DNA from: Balanoglossus misakiensis | Taxonomy: Eukaryota; Hemichordata | DNA: 64,000 bases | Reading direction: 5' to 3' | Assembly (NCBI GenBank): GCA_040954595.2 | Contig: CM082595.2 | Coordinates: 3,720,001-3,784,000 of the forward strand | Shown here: in pieces, positions 12,195 through 25,673 of the stretch | Position numbering within the stretch: position 1 is the first letter of the stretch | Layout: each line of letters starts with the position of its first letter | Translations under genes and position numbers: made by a program | The notes under the pieces: generated by a model | What the model was told of the DNA's origin: nothing | The model's database searches: none | Seen by the model: only the letters and a program-made list of their open reading frames with translations

Positions 12195-15100
12195 TATGAC
12201 AACCGGTGTGTCAAACGCGAAAATTTAACCCCGGTTGCTGTCTATAATTGTTCAATCGACATCTCTCGTCGTATTCACAGTACACGTTCGAATGTTCTTG
12301 GGCTGACAATGATGTCTCACCTGTCCATATTCCATGAAATACAAGCAAGCCAAAATGACATTGTCCGACGAGTTGTAGGTTCAAATAAATCAGACTATCT
12401 TCTACGTTGCTGTACTTACATTCTCAATGCATATCCAGTCTCTACCAGCGCATAACGCTAAATTCTTTTCGGGTAATGAATTATTCTCTTCCTTCGGGGT
12501 CTGGCTAGAGATCAGTCTCTGATGGCTATCGATGCGTTTTCGTCTTTCAAAGACGCGGCGATGATGTCACGTGGCTATTCCGATACAATGAAACGGACAA
12601 GATACAACACATTACGCCGCGACTCTGGGATGTACATTTCACCTCGCGCACGTAGGCTTCTGAATAAACTCTCTGTCGTTCCGCAGTCCGCTTGGGGGTC
12701 GACGCGTAAAGTGGGCGTTATTCCGCAGTAACTCAGGTGCTAACAGCCGACAGGCATCTCTGCCTGATGCCGTGTATATCTAAACAGTCGTCAGTCATGC
12801 GTTGAGCACGGAGCTTTCAACACAGGGCAATGAAATACCTGTCAGGCGATGGACAGTGGGGGCAATCGACAACAGCATTCCGCGTTAATGTACCTGCATG
12901 AAAAGGAGAGAAGTACAGAAAACAGTCTTAGTGAATCAGGTATGCATTTTTAAACGCCAGGAAATGAAAGTCAAGTTGAAGGTATTAAACTTCGAGCACC
13001 AGAGGGGAAGTTGTTCCGATTTGGGGCATCCTGTTTCTAGATTAAAAGGGCTTTATTCAATTTACAGTTCAGGAATGCTCAAACACACTAGACTTGACAG
13101 AGGTCGCCATGTGAAGAAAAAACAGATCATGCGAACGAAATCGACATGGGTGTGAGGCAGACGGAACATGCTCTGATGGAAACGACAGGAAATGAACCAG
13201 TGACAAAAGAATACCATACACTGCATATACAATATTGCCTGCTGCATTTTACATGTATAAGCTGCTATCGCCGGAACTGTTTATTATCCTCATCAAAATG
13301 TAGTTTTCATACAACCATGCCTTAAATTCAGTCTCTGTGCAAAGAAATTTATCTTTCGTGTTCTGCTGCCCCATGAAACGAGTTTTGAATTACGAGATTT
13401 AAAATTATGACCTAATAGATGATTGGAACGTACTGGGAGATTTTATTTCCCTATATCATTAGAGCAGCACATCCATCCGGTGCTTCGATTTACATTAATG
13501 AGCTCTGAAATAGTCCTTCCCTTTTCCGCAGTTTCCAGGGAAACATAGCAATATCCATGGCAACGCGTCAACTGCAGTCATCACACGAGCGCATAGTGTC
13601 GTTTCTATGACGATGTCTATCTTTACAAAAATAGAGTTTCTATCATAAGCCATTGATATCTCAGTGTTGTCTTTGAAGGATGGAATTTAGCCCGAAGGAA
13701 AAGGTGTGATTCATTTTATTGCTGACATTTCGTGTTTTGCTGTTTAAACGAGACATGTACCTATGTCTGCATTGAAATTGGCCGGTTTTTGTGCTCATCA
13801 TGAATCTACCCACATACACAGCGCTCAATATGCAAAGGAGTACCATCAAAAATCTGCTTTCGCAATATTGCACTCGTGACCATGGTACTGCGTTACGAAC
13901 TCGGCGGAGTGTTGCCAGCTATGTGAGTCACTATGCAGGCCTACTTTTATGTTGATTGAATTCGACGCGAGTCGACATCACACGATTCCGAAAATTGGAT
14001 TCTCATAAATCGACAGCCACGCTATCCAATAAAATGTTACATGCCAGTATATACATTCCTCTCAGTTGGCTAAAATGAATATCAAACTTGGTCGTTTAAT
14101 ACATTCAGAAAATGGCAATTTCGACCAAAATCTGACAATATTTACGTTTTGGCGTGTAGCATTATGATAACCACAAAACCAAAATTGATGACATATACAA
14201 AAAGTGAGGGAGGCTGTATACAATCAACATGTTGGCGGAAATATAGATTGGAGTTATTTTCATTAAAAAACGCTGAGTTCAACTCACCTTCGTAAAAGCC
14301 GTGTCGTGTACTGATGTCGCACAAGGCAAAGGTGAAAAAAGCGGCTTCATCGACGTGCTATTATTGGTGAAATCAAAAAGATGTTGCGTGTCACATCTCG
14401 TGTGAAATGGACAATGCCGTTGTCTGTAACAACGCGCGCGCGTGCGGGATAATAAACGTATTACTATCATCAAGGACACACCGGGTTGACTTTTAGTTTC
14501 ACGGCACGTCCCTCTCAGAATCGAGTCAATGACCTAAATTATTCCCGAATTAACTGCTTTTGTAGCTCGTTTGAAATTTTAGTTCATTTCTAAATATGGT
14601 AATTATGCTACTAGGATAATTATTTATAATAATTATTTGTAATTTAATTGACACGGACACAGGATGAAAAGTAACGTTCTAATATGTGCATGTGCATTTT
14701 GTTTCGATAAACGTTTATGTCCAAAAGTAGAAACGTGATCGGAATATACCGGCGCCGTTCAACATAATACCACTTCGTATAAGACTTAAATTGATTACCA
14801 TTCATGTATCGTAGTGCTTTTCGTTACCTTTGATGTCTGTTAGGGTCTGTCAGCAAGCAAATTTGAAAAATTGAAAAACCTGGTATTAGATTATCGACAT
14901 TTTACCTCATTAGTCGTTCGATCCGCGGTCGGCGAGAGGAGCGTGATCGAGTGCGCGTCGGTTTGCTCAGCTTTTGTTTGGATTTGTTTTCTCGGGGTTG
15001 TCATGCGTGGAAAATGCCGTGGTATATTATTATTATCATCATTACCGCGAACTACGGCAGGAGGTGATTCCCCCATCAAAGAAACTCATTAATCGTCGCG

Positions 15101-18004
15101 AGCGCGTTGCTATGGGTGGGCGTTGCCATGTCCGCGTCGTAAGTCAAGTGCGCATGGTCCGAATCGGCGTTGACATTTCAGTATGATATCAAGTTGGCCG
15201 AAACAAGTAATATTGTAAGCGAGTAAAATTTCATGAATACGTTTTGCGCGTAAAACACTTTGTAGGCCTTATAGAGACAAGTCTCTCGCGTGGCCAGCAG
15301 GGATTGGGGGAGGGGGGGGGGGGCGTCCACCGCTCTGAAAACTGTGAAGTACATGGTCTCACTACCCGCATAATGCGTGTGTGACAAATTGGCTGTAGGC
15401 CTACATGAACTTACCCTGTGATCGTTTGAGCCTTAATGATAATGTTCGAGACTCGCAGGCCACTGGGTGTTTAAATAGTCAATCACTATCGCCGTGTATA
15501 TTCTCCCGCAAAACGTTTCCAGGCTTAGCGTCAGAGAAAGCACCTAAGCGGCGAATCACTCCCTCTCGCTTATCGACCGACGAATGACTTATTAAATTAC
15601 AACCCGTTCTTCCACATTCGAAGTAGCAAACGCCATATGATTTTGACTCATTGCTATAATCACCAGGAAATTCCCCCTTCCTTTACCCGTCTGGCCGTTC
15701 CATTTGGAGCAAATCTACCAAAATCACAGGTGTTTCACTAATTTGTTTGGTTTTCACTATTTTCTCTGACCTGTCAAAGTTTGCCCATAGTTACGTTTCC
15801 GGGGAACATATCTATCAGGCCCAATGCGACTTTGGGTTTCCCATCCAAGCGAAATGTACAGAGCCTTATATTTCCTTATATTAATTTCCGAATAATTAGA
15901 CAGGTTTCTTAATTGCAAAGCTGGTATGGTAAATCAACGTCCAAGCTTTCACACGAACTTTCACGTATATATTTATTAAAATTGAAATGCTTTGGTGACT
16001 GAATTCACCAGATGTTCCGAATGATCGGTGCAAAGCAGCGGACCCCCACCCGTACCACCATACCTTCATACTCTATACGAATCTGTTCCTGTCTTTCTGT
16101 CTGCATGTACCAACCCCTTGTTCGCTCAACAAGGCAATTCCATTGTTGTCGGGGTGGGTTTGGGGTAATTGATAACCTCGGATGTCAATTTCAAGTGTTT
16201 ATGGTTATTACATTCCACCTAACCTGCGAATCACGTAGCGTTTGATTGTCCAGGTGTCTCTGCGGTTTTTGAAATCAAAAACGCCGCCAAATGAGCAAAT
16301 CGAACCGACAGTTTTACCTGTGGTAGCTTCGAGCTGTGCCGCTACAAATATATGCAGTTTCTGTGATGCATGGAGTTACGAGGGTCTGGTCTCGATTTTT
16401 CCGACAGAAAGTTCTTTTGGTCTCATGACCCAAGTCATGATTTTTTTTGGCGAAATAACCGATGTTGGCATGTACAAGAATTGTCTATGTAGAAAGATCT
16501 CGCCGAGGAACAACGTGTAAGAAGTATAAAAGTGTTCATAAAAGTACATTCGGTATACAGCGACTTGTTTTACTCCAGGAATCTCGAGGACATGGGAGGT
16601 CGCATACCACATCCCCGACTTTTCTATGTCCGTGACCAGGTGCAGAATGGCGCGTTTGTGCTCTTAGCAAATGAACGTATTAAAACTATTACGGCGCGGA
16701 TTCCAACGCACGAGACAGGTAGTCCGGTCCACGCAAGAATTAATTTCTTTGCTCCGTCAACGATCTGAAGAGCTGATGAAATACATTCTTGTATCGAGAC
16801 TACAACACTCCGAAGCGCTCACACAAATTCCGGAAAATTCATAACCTATACCGTGAAAATGTAGTATCGTCTGTGAGTGACATACAAGTGCCCGACACGA
16901 GGGAAATAACTAGTAGTTGAAAAAGTCCTTCGAGGAAAATGTACCAAATTAACACGTTGGATAGTTTACAACGAAATCTCCGGCACACGTGTGAAAGTAG
17001 CTGAGCAAAGTTCCTCGAAAGAACTTTTGATTTTGGTCAGCTAATTTCTCTCGTGTGAAGCAGCCTTTAGCGCCCACTACGGTGATAATCAAGCGCAGTT
17101 TGACATGTGTGAACGGGCTTTCCCAGTGAAAGACACTAGAGAACAACGCCTGCATTTGTTACACGCCTGGTTTTTATACACCTAATGTTTATCTACTAAT
17201 AAACAAATCGACTGTTGCAGATTTGTCATTTACATATTTGGTGGATTTTCCGTCGCAATTTTAGGCCAAATCTAAAAAAGTTGTATTTGCAGACATTTTT
17301 TACCATATTATGGTATTGCACGGTCACTCCACATGTGTGGAGTGACCGTGGGTATTGTTATGATGCGACATGAACATGCGTAACTTTTTTTCTGTGTTCG
17401 GAGATAATTTGTGACCCGTCGCAAACAGTACTCTCCTAACGATAATAGCTACATATATTCCTTTAAGTTTACTTACCATTTAAAATCTGTGGTTCAGTTG
17501 GGCTTCCACAGTTAAAGCACATGATTGAGTTCCACTTTACTGTCTTTTCCGAGAATTCCAGGTCTACATTGAGAGGCGAAAATAAATCCAAGTTCAGGCG
17601 AGGTGAGCTACATACATTCACGTGCAAACTCCAAATCCCGATCCTACTCCAGCCTAGGCGGTCCTACCCGGACCCTCTAAGTTGTGCACAAGTTTAAAAC
17701 GTCTACCGCCCTCACGCGTCATTTGTAAAAATTCCTTCGCCATAATGTGTACTTATATTGATATATCCATCTGATTATCTTCAAATTAATAAAAAATACT
17801 GTGATGTAAAGTTTACTGACGTTATATGAAGGCCTAGGTATAAGCCCACTGTACTTGTTTTTGTTTGGTTAAAAATGGCGGCAGTTTTGTCTCCATTCCC
17901 TTTCCATCTAGCCTGCAGCTATCAAGTCTAAACGCATTCATACACAACCACAGTTCACTTTACATTGATGATGAGGCAGCTCATGTACTTTATAATTTCA
18001 TCAA
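12195..18004. other. Intergenic, no supported gene
   Basis: This 5.8 kb lies between the 5' end of the CNBD2-like gene and the 3' end of DCAF17. I found no exon with convincing splice sites and family resemblance on either strand. It contains a perfect 32-base hairpin at 17319-17350, a G-run at about 15307-15322 and scattered AT-rich sequence. It may include 5' non-coding exons of the CNBD2-like gene. Confidence 0.5.
17319..17350. repeat. Perfect 14-bp inverted repeat (hairpin)
   Basis: CACGGTCACTCCAC is followed by ATGT and then the exact reverse complement of the first arm. There are no mismatches over 28 paired bases. It lies in gene-free DNA and no flanking target-site duplication is obvious. 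Confidence 0.95.
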
Positions 18005-18010
18005 TTTATT
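18005..18010 (-). terminator. Likely DCAF17 polyadenylation signal
   Basis: AATAAA on the minus strand, about 112 bases downstream of the DCAF17 stop codon at 18122. This is a typical distance, but the motif is common in AT-rich DNA. Confidence 0.45.
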
Positions 18011-18121
18011 CACCAGATACTCTAGTGCTTTGAAACTTAATGTCACAATTCAGAGAAAAATTAAAACGCTACACCATGAATATACATGGTGTGAAATTAC
18101 ATGCCAAGTAACAAACAGTCA

Positions 18122-19243
18122 CTACCTTGTGTTACTTCTCCTCAACCTCCTCCGTCTATGAACAGAACTCCTGGAATCCTCCTCCGAGTCCCCCCTGAAC
18201 CCCCCTGCGTTCTGCCTCCCTGTCCTCTGTTTCGACCGCCGTTTGGGTTCCCCCTCACAGCTCTCCCCCTCCTCCCCCTCCTCCTCTGGAATCGTCCGTT
18301 CCAGTCTGTACAGGTAACAGAAGAACTTTCTGGACGGATATTTGACAGTGTGGATGATGATATCCAAGTCAATAACCACTTCGTGGTCACAAGTCTGTCA
18401 GAAAAAAAATCACAACATCATATCAGTACAGTGAAGTCTGTTATTACTGTCACCTCTCTAATCAGTACTCCTATCTATTGACACACACACACATGCAAGC
18501 AGGCAGACAGGTACCATCATTATACAAACAGACACTGTCGTACCTCGTCCCACGGTTCCTCAAATTGAATTTCCTTCAGTTGTTTACCAGTGCCGTTGTC
18601 ATAGAAACAGACATATCCGGTCGGCTCTTCACTGTCAAGGTCAACCGAGGTCACGCCGATGATATCAATGTCATTTTCATAGTCCACACTCTGAATTACC
18701 TACAGGGGTAAAAGTAAAGTATATGCAAATTCATCAGCTTCAGAAATGCTCGAACATTTATACATGCATGAGGTAATTGTATGAAGTCCATTGGGATCTT
18801 GCAGCTTCATTTTTGGAGAACACAGGCACAGGAATTCAAGACTAAAGATACAGGCTTTTTGAATTCACACAAACAATTAACCTCTGACCTCGTATTCCGG
18901 ATCAATGCTGACATCAAACTTCCATTTCTTCACCAGTCTTCCGGACGACGTCAGCGTCATTCCATTGATGCTTCCGTATTCTGCCGGTTTCCGTCGAACT
19001 GCCGACTCAATCTCAAAACACTCTGTGACTTCGGTGTCTCCAGAATCGTGTGCCTTTATCCTTAGCACCCTACAAAGACAGGAAATCCATCGTGTATTGC
19101 ACTGATACAGGGGGTGTACACTCTGTGGCTGGTACAGGGGTGTTTGTTCATGCAAAGCCCTGGATGAGAGTGATCAGGCACATGTAAGAGTGTATACCCT
19201 GGGACTGACACAGGGGGTGTACACAGCCAGGGATGTTTGCTCA

Positions 19244-19283
<40 letters not shown>

Positions 19284-19474
19284 TCTCTCTTCTCATTCTC
19301 TCCCTCCCTCTCTCTCCCTCCCCCTCCTTACTTTAATGACTTTGGTCCAATATGAAGTATTCTGCCCGACTCGTCTGGATGAAATAGACACTTGTCCGGT
19401 TCAATGCTCACACTGTCAAAGTCGAGGACACCATTTATTGCCTTGATGGAGAGAGAGAAGAGGGAATTAGTTGG

Positions 19475-19514
<40 letters not shown>

Positions 19515-21802
19515 CTGATGTTTGCAATGCACATATTTGAACTACCCACTGTCCCACAACTAAGAGAAAACTACACATAACGGTATGAAGTACATGTACC
19601 TGTTTTTCTGTTTCATAACAGTGTACAAGAAATCTGCCCTTGTCTTTCTCTTTGTATGGACTGATGATGTAATGCCATGGAAATCCACCAATTTGTAGCT
19701 GATGACTCTGAACTTGAAACAAAACTGGCGGACACGCTGAAAGCAAGAGAAAAACCTGCATTAGTTTAATTCATACATTTCACTGAAAGACAGTTTATCT
19801 GAGTCAAATATTCACTTCTTGTGTGACTGATTTCTTGATTATAAGTTCAGAAAAATGTTGCCATGGTTTCTTTATCTTACCCCTGAGTTTAATGCTGCAT
19901 GGAACGCCGAGAGGAGGGGTACCCACGATGCCTTGCAGGCCGTCGCACGACTTGCCAAGTCTCGCGTGCAAATGTGTGTGCTACAAACCAAAAAAAAAAA
20001 AATCCTGTGAGTGAACTGACAAACACTCAAAAATTATAGGTTTAAACCATTCTGTAGTGGGGGGGAGAGGGGTCAGATCATATAGATCACTTACCTCCTG
20101 CAGAATGGTCTGAAAACTGTAGAGTCTCACCATTCCGTTCTGATGTGTAATGATCAGCGTGCTGTGCACAATGGAAGCATCACTGACATCTTTCCCAAAA
20201 ATCTGCAAAGAAAAAAATCCGCCATGATAAAGTGGTATTTCCAACACCCCTATTCACAATCAAAATGAGCTTGACTAATCAGGAGCAGTGAATTAATGGC
20301 TTACTTACATTTTTATCTATCTCCAGCATCCCCACAAATTCCAGAGGAAAAACGGAAAATACAGCGAGGACCATCAAGAGAGGCTGAACTATCCCTGCCT
20401 ACAGAGGAGAAGAAAAACAATTTCAACACACCTAAGATGATAGTTTGGTCTAAATTTATTGTTTTCTACAGTCAAATTTAACCTCTCATCAACAATATTT
20501 TAAGTTAAACCCACCACTCATGGTAAGTGATATTTAGAGCAAATGATAGATGCAGGATGATTTTTTTACAAGAGAATCTGTGATTGGCTAGATCTAAATT
20601 TTCCATGGTAACTGTGGCTTAATTTGCATAGGTGATTGATACTTATCAAAACAAGAAACTAACTTACAGCTCTTGCCATGGCAGTGTGTTTCGTATGGAT
20701 GGACCTCAGTAGAATAGTACACGGGTCTGTTTCCCAGCTCAAGTGCCTACACAACATAAATCAATGCATATACCATATGTACACATAATCAGTTTTTCTA
20801 ATGCAGTACTGTGATTACAGAAAAATTATGGCTTTTGAAAACATTGGACAGTTCACTAAAATGGATAAATCTATACTGACCTGAATTTATACTTCGATGA
20901 CAAGTAAACATCTTGAAGTATTTTTCCTGTCTGTACATCATGTCTTACAAGTCTATTATCTGCTGTCAATGCCAGAAAAGATGGCCTCCAACCTCTATGT
21001 TCTAATATCAGTGTATCCTGAAATATTTAAAACATTTGATTGGATTGTGCAACATGTTAGTACACATTACTTTAACCTGTGCTGTTTGGAGTAGAACAAA
21101 AATACTGAAATAAAGCCAAAGATACAGCTAATGTCTCTTTAATAGTCTGGCCAACAAGACCAACACTACACGCTACAATGCTCACCAGTTCAACACTACA
21201 CATCACAGCATCTTCGATCTTCTGTGATGGAGCACACAGTGGCAACTTGTACAGCAACTCAGGCAGACCATTCATGCCACAACTGGAATATAATCACACA
21301 AGAACGAAGGATCTTGATGAAAACTGATTTGGCAAAAAGTTTGATGTTTTACGCAATGTCTATTTGTATACTCGGTAAACTTCACAGTAAACTTACCAAG
21401 TGTAACAGCTTCTGTAATTATCAAAGTATAATTTATTTCTGGAAATAAAAACAGGAGCAACGTTAGTATACAGATAAATGACATCTCCTGAAAGCATGAC
21501 ACATTTCATAATTAATTCCTAACTGCAATATGCCATGGTCTGATTTACTGGATGTATGATACTATCTTTGGTTGTTTCAACTGAATATTATCTTTCGTCC
21601 CTCACACATCACTTACCCTTCGTATGCTATCGGTGATTTGGAACGCTTCTCCCAAACCCGTTTGTATTTTGCTGTGTCCTACAGAAGAGAAAAACGTATC
21701 AGCTTCCATCACTCTCTTGTCTGTCTTGATTGCCTGGAGACCAGGTCTCTATAGAAGGCCCCCCCCCCCCCCCCCCCCAATTCTTGCCTGCCTGGAGAAG
21801 CC

Positions 21803-21835
<33 letters not shown>

Positions 21836-22002
21836 CCGTCCCACCCGTTGCTCAGTGCCACGACTCTTATGTCGGTTACACTCACCTGGCAAATTAATTT
21901 CCGAATAATTTTCATGTTCATCCGGTACATGTTGCCGAAACCGTGCATTTCCTTCGCTCGCAAATCGAAAAACACACTGTTGTTTCTGGTCGCACGCTTC
22001 AT
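18122..22002 (-). CDS. DCAF17: DDB1- and CUL4-associated factor 17
   Basis: DCAF17 is a substrate-receptor candidate of CUL4-DDB1 ubiquitin ligases; human mutations cause Woodhouse-Sakati syndrome. Fourteen exons join in phase: 22002-21886, 21678-21617, 21438-21397, 21282-21186, 21017-20881, 20746-20668, 20398-20309, 20202-20095, 19980-19881, 19736-19600, 19441-19332, 19069-18889, 18699-18544 and 18394-18122, giving 562 residues (human 520). Diagnostic segments recur in the human order: SPIAYEGNKLYFDNY, VRLYSFQTI, QIGGFPWHYIISP, FHPDESGRILHIGP, SGRLVKKW and FFCYLYRLER. The family folds as a WD40-like propeller. The start is the only ATG fitting the N-terminus. After the conserved end the last exon adds about 59 residues, first Glu-rich and then Arg/Lys-rich, absent from vertebrate DCAF17. 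The acceptor at 19441 (CATCAAG) is weak but frame and homology require it. Confidence 0.95.
19247..19325. repeat. CT-repeat in DCAF17 intron
   Basis: A (CT)n run passes into CCCT-rich sequence and ends a few bases past the donor of DCAF17 exon 11. On the transcript it is a GA-rich tract directly after the splice donor. Confidence 0.9.
19474..19515. repeat. (ATCA)n microsatellite
   Basis: About ten tandem ATCA units lie in the DCAF17 intron between exons 10 and 11. Confidence 0.95.
21759..21838. repeat. Poly-C and CT tract in DCAF17 intron 1
   Basis: Two C homopolymers (21759-21778 and about 21801-21813) are separated by a CCTGGAGA-containing spacer and followed by (CT)n. Exact lengths in such tracts are prone to assembly error. 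Confidence 0.9.
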
Positions 22003-22514
22003 CGTTGCTGGGGCCAAAACTCAACCAATCACTCTGGTTTTCTGAAGATAAAGCAAATGACGGCGTCGAAAAGACCCTGTTAAATAGTTCCTCTTTTACG
22101 ATAAGTCCTTAAATTCTGGGATTTCGATTATTTAGCCGGTGCACACTGCAAGGAAACTCAGCTCAGCTCAACAACAAGCACGTTGGGTTTGTTTAGGTTC
22201 TTCAGATAACCTTTGACCCGGAAGTAAAATTTAACTTTTGCGATATCGTATAAACTATCAATGCTAGTTACACAGTTTTTAGAAATGCCGTTAAATTGGC
22301 ATCATCACAAGAAAATGTTAATTCGAAACAGTAGGCGAAGCACGGGAACAGATACCGTTGACCTTACTTGCAAGTTCGTTCTCGCTGGGGAAACCCTTTT
22401 GACCCGGAAGTGAAATTGCAACGTAGGGGGAATCCCAGCGATCGAGTTGACCTCAGCTGGCCTGTGTTACGCTGCACCTGAACCTACGCATCGCTTTCTC
22501 GTAATAATTCCCGG
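22003..22514. promoter_or_regulatory. Bidirectional promoter, DCAF17 / D2HGDH
   Basis: DCAF17 starts leftwards at 22002. A donor-like CCCGG|GTGAGT at 22514 probably ends a D2HGDH 5' non-coding exon that splices to the acceptor CCTACAG ending at 23017. The roughly 0.5 kb between holds two copies of TTTGACCCGGAAGT with ETS/GABP cores CCGGAAGT at 22218-22225 and 22404-22411. No TATA box is apparent. GABP (NRF-2) sites in TATA-less divergent promoters of mitochondrial enzymes are well known in animals, so shared control is plausible. The transcription starts themselves are inferred. Confidence 0.6.
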
Positions 22515-23082
22515 GTGAGTTCTTGCGATTTAAGCGGAGAAAGTATGGTTAAATGCTAGTGCATGGTTATAAGTATCTCGAACTTGATTGCTCCGTCCGG
22601 GTTTTAGCTGCGCGCCCCGTCGATATGTACGTGACATGACGCACTTCTTTGCTAGTTTCTTTTGTGGCTAGGAAATATGACCCATGTGTTAATTTCATGT
22701 ACAGATAACAGAGAGCTCCTAATATTTGTGCATATGAGTCTGGGTTTAGTGTATTGTATGGCACTTCCTACGATCTTGCCCCAGTAATGCTATATTATTG
22801 CTAAGATTAAATGATCTTTTTCGTACGTGTGCATGCATAGTGTTTACATACAGTTCATAATGTTTACAGTTCATAATCAAAGTCCAAAGAACGATCGGAG
22901 GCACAGCCCCTCCGCCACGAGCTAGAAGTCTGCACCAGAATCAGCTGTTCCATCCACAAACTGTTCATAATTTTCTTGTCTCTGATTCTATGATTTCTTG
23001 ACTTGTCTCTCCTACAGGTCTTTGCATCCATACTTCACCTATATGAAGACTTCATAAGAACACTCAAAAGATCCAGATCACA

Positions 23083-25615
23083 ATGAGTGTTTTTAAACCA
23101 AAGCAGCTGAATCAGTTTTTCCGACATTATCACAGTCATCTGCAAGTCAGAAACCTGACAAAGTCAGCAAGCAAAAGGTATGGGTGGCAGCGAGGGCTGG
23201 CAGCTTCGAGCTCCCTGACCCCAGCCGTCCTATCCGTGCCAAGCATTGCCACTTCCCAACTGAGGAGTTTCCAGACCTCGGGTCGGAGCCTTTCCGACCT
23301 CGAACTGACAGCTGTGAGGTATGGCGTTGAGAGGGGCAACTATGCAGAAGTCACTGAGGGAGATTTGAAGTTTTTCCGGGACTTGATGCCAACCAGAGTG
23401 ATAACGGATGAGCAGGAGATTGCTGCTTACAACCAGGACTGGGTGAAAATGTGCAGAGGTCTGTTGAGTGATGCATGATCCCCCTATTTGGATGTTGAGG
23501 AGTCCAGTTTTACCATTTAAAACAATGGGGAGAAGACCAAACAATTATGGTGGGAGGGGGTTAGATGTTGTGGGTTGAAGAGCCTTCATAATTGCTGCAC
23601 AAGCCAAATGTCTTTGTGTCTTCCTGTTGATTGTGTATTGATTCCTATCTCCACAGGATCCAGCAAAGTGCTACTGAAACCCAGAACAACAGAAGAAGTT
23701 TCCAAAATTCTGGCCCACTGTAACTCCAGAAATCTGGCGGTGGTTCCGCAGGGAGGTAACACTGGACTGGTTGGTGGTAGCGTTCCAGTGTTCGACGAAA
23801 TCATCATTTCAACTGCCTTGATGAACAGTATTATCAGTTTTGATGATATCTCAGGTAAAGAGTGTTGCTATGATATAGATTTTTACCAAGTGGACATCAT
23901 TGTCTTCAGGTTTTGATCAAAATTTGAGAAAAATTTGGAAAAAAGTTATGAGGTTTTATTTTTTGAAAATGTCGACAAGTTATAGGGTCAAAAGAGTTAA
24001 CACTAGGCTGTGTCTTTGCAGGTGTGCTGATGTGCCAAGCTGGATGCATCCTGGAAAACCTGGAACAGTACGCAATGGATCACGGATACGTGATGCCCCT
24101 GGATCTGGGCGCCAAGGGAAGCTGTCACATCGGCGGGAATGTCTCCACGAATGCCGGCGGTATCCGACTGGTCAGATACGGATCGTTGCATGGCAGTGTT
24201 CTGGGTCTGGAAGTGGTGAGGGTCCTGTTCGTCACTTGAGGGCACTACGACTGTAACCTCCACAAACTATGCATACATGTATCGCAGATTGTTCCAGCAT
24301 AAGGGCATACAAAGCAGCAGATATAAATTTCTAACAATGTATCTCTTTTCTCTCAGGTTCTGGCTGACGGTACCATAGTGGACTGCATGTCGGCCATTCG
24401 AAAAGACAACACAGGATACGACCTGAAACAGCTGTTCATCGGAGCCGAGGGAACTCTGGGTATGATCACGTCCGTGTCTGTTCTGTGTCCACGGCGACCG
24501 AAGTCTGTCAACGTGGCATTTCTAGGTAAGTTCCTCTGAGCTCCAGAATCAATTAGTGTATTGATATTTTTACGCGTATTTTCATGTATTCACCTGTAAT
24601 TTTCACCTACTATGTTGACAGGTTGCAACTCATTCGACAATGTACTTGGTACATTCAAAAGCGCAAAAGAGATGTTGGAGGAGATTTTATCGGCCTTTGA
24701 ATTCTTGGACCAGTCTTGTATGGAGGTAACTTGCAATTCACATTCCGAATACAATAGCTGACAGTTTTTGACATACTTTTGTTTGCTCTTGCAATGGTTG
24801 GCTGAATAAACTGGTGTGGCACCCATTTAGCATTTAAACATCTAAATGCTTGTTTGGTTTATTCTACTTCCATGGCGACAGATGTTGACAAAATATCTGA
24901 ATATGACCAACCCACTGAGCGACTACCCATTCTATGTCCTTGTGGAGACGTCTGGATCAAGCGCAAAGCACGACGAAGAAAAACTCCTTGCCTTTCTGGA
25001 GACTGCCATGGGGTTGGAGAATGTCGCTGATGGTACCATGGCAACGGACATTGGCAAAGTCAAGGTGTGGTAAACGTGTCACAGAATTTCTCATGAGCAT
25101 TGTTAGCTTGGATTTCTCTAAAGTTTAAGGTACCTTGTACACACTAAAAATTCAGTGCATGATTTTCAGTCAGATTAATTTTTTGTCCACAGGCAATTTG
25201 GAGTCTAAGGGAACACATTGCGGAAGCACTGATGCATGATGGGACAGTATATAAATACGACGTTTCCCTGCCGACCGATAAAATCTACAGTCTGGTCGAG
25301 GCCATGCAGGAGCACCTCGGCGACGACGTCAAAAACGTCGTCGGATACGGTCACCTGGCCGACGGCAACCTCCATCTGAACATGACCTCGCCTTCCCACA
25401 GTCCCCAGCTGCTGGCCAAGATCGAGCCCTTCGTGTACGAGTGGGTCGCAAAGCATAAAGGGAGTATCAGCGCCGAGCACGGACTGGGGTTCAAGAAGAG
25501 GAACTTCATCCGCTACAGCAAGTCGGACGCGGCTGTCCAGCTGATGCTGAAGATGAAGAAACTGATGGATCCAAAGGGGATTCTCAATCCCTACAAGACG
25601 ATGCCGGACTCTTGA
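23083..25615 (+). CDS. D2HGDH: D-2-hydroxyglutarate dehydrogenase, mitochondrial
   Basis: This FAD enzyme oxidises D-2-hydroxyglutarate to 2-oxoglutarate in mitochondria. Seven coding exons join in phase: 23083-23458, 23657-23854, 24022-24215, 24357-24525, 24622-24725, 24882-25064 and 25193-25615, giving 548 residues (human 521). The first roughly 60 residues are basic, Ser-rich and acid-poor, as expected for a mitochondrial targeting peptide. The PCMH-type FAD domain shows [32 protein letters not shown] and [15 protein letters not shown]. The C-terminal FAD-linked oxidase domain shows [13 protein letters not shown] (metal and substrate site) and [11 protein letters not shown], and ends in [13 protein letters not shown]. 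All signature segments are present with no frame break. ATG 23083 is preferred because upstream sequence reads as a 5'UTR exon. It diverges from DCAF17 and converges with NBL1. Confidence 0.97.
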
Positions 25616-25673
25616 AGATGGCGGACGGAAAGTATTTGACGATTGCTGCATCTTTAAGTTGATGACACTCTTA

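Noticed and set aside
17873-17931. AAAATGGCGGC as a possible gene start
   Set aside because: Only about 18 codons are open in frame with the ATG and no credible donor follows.
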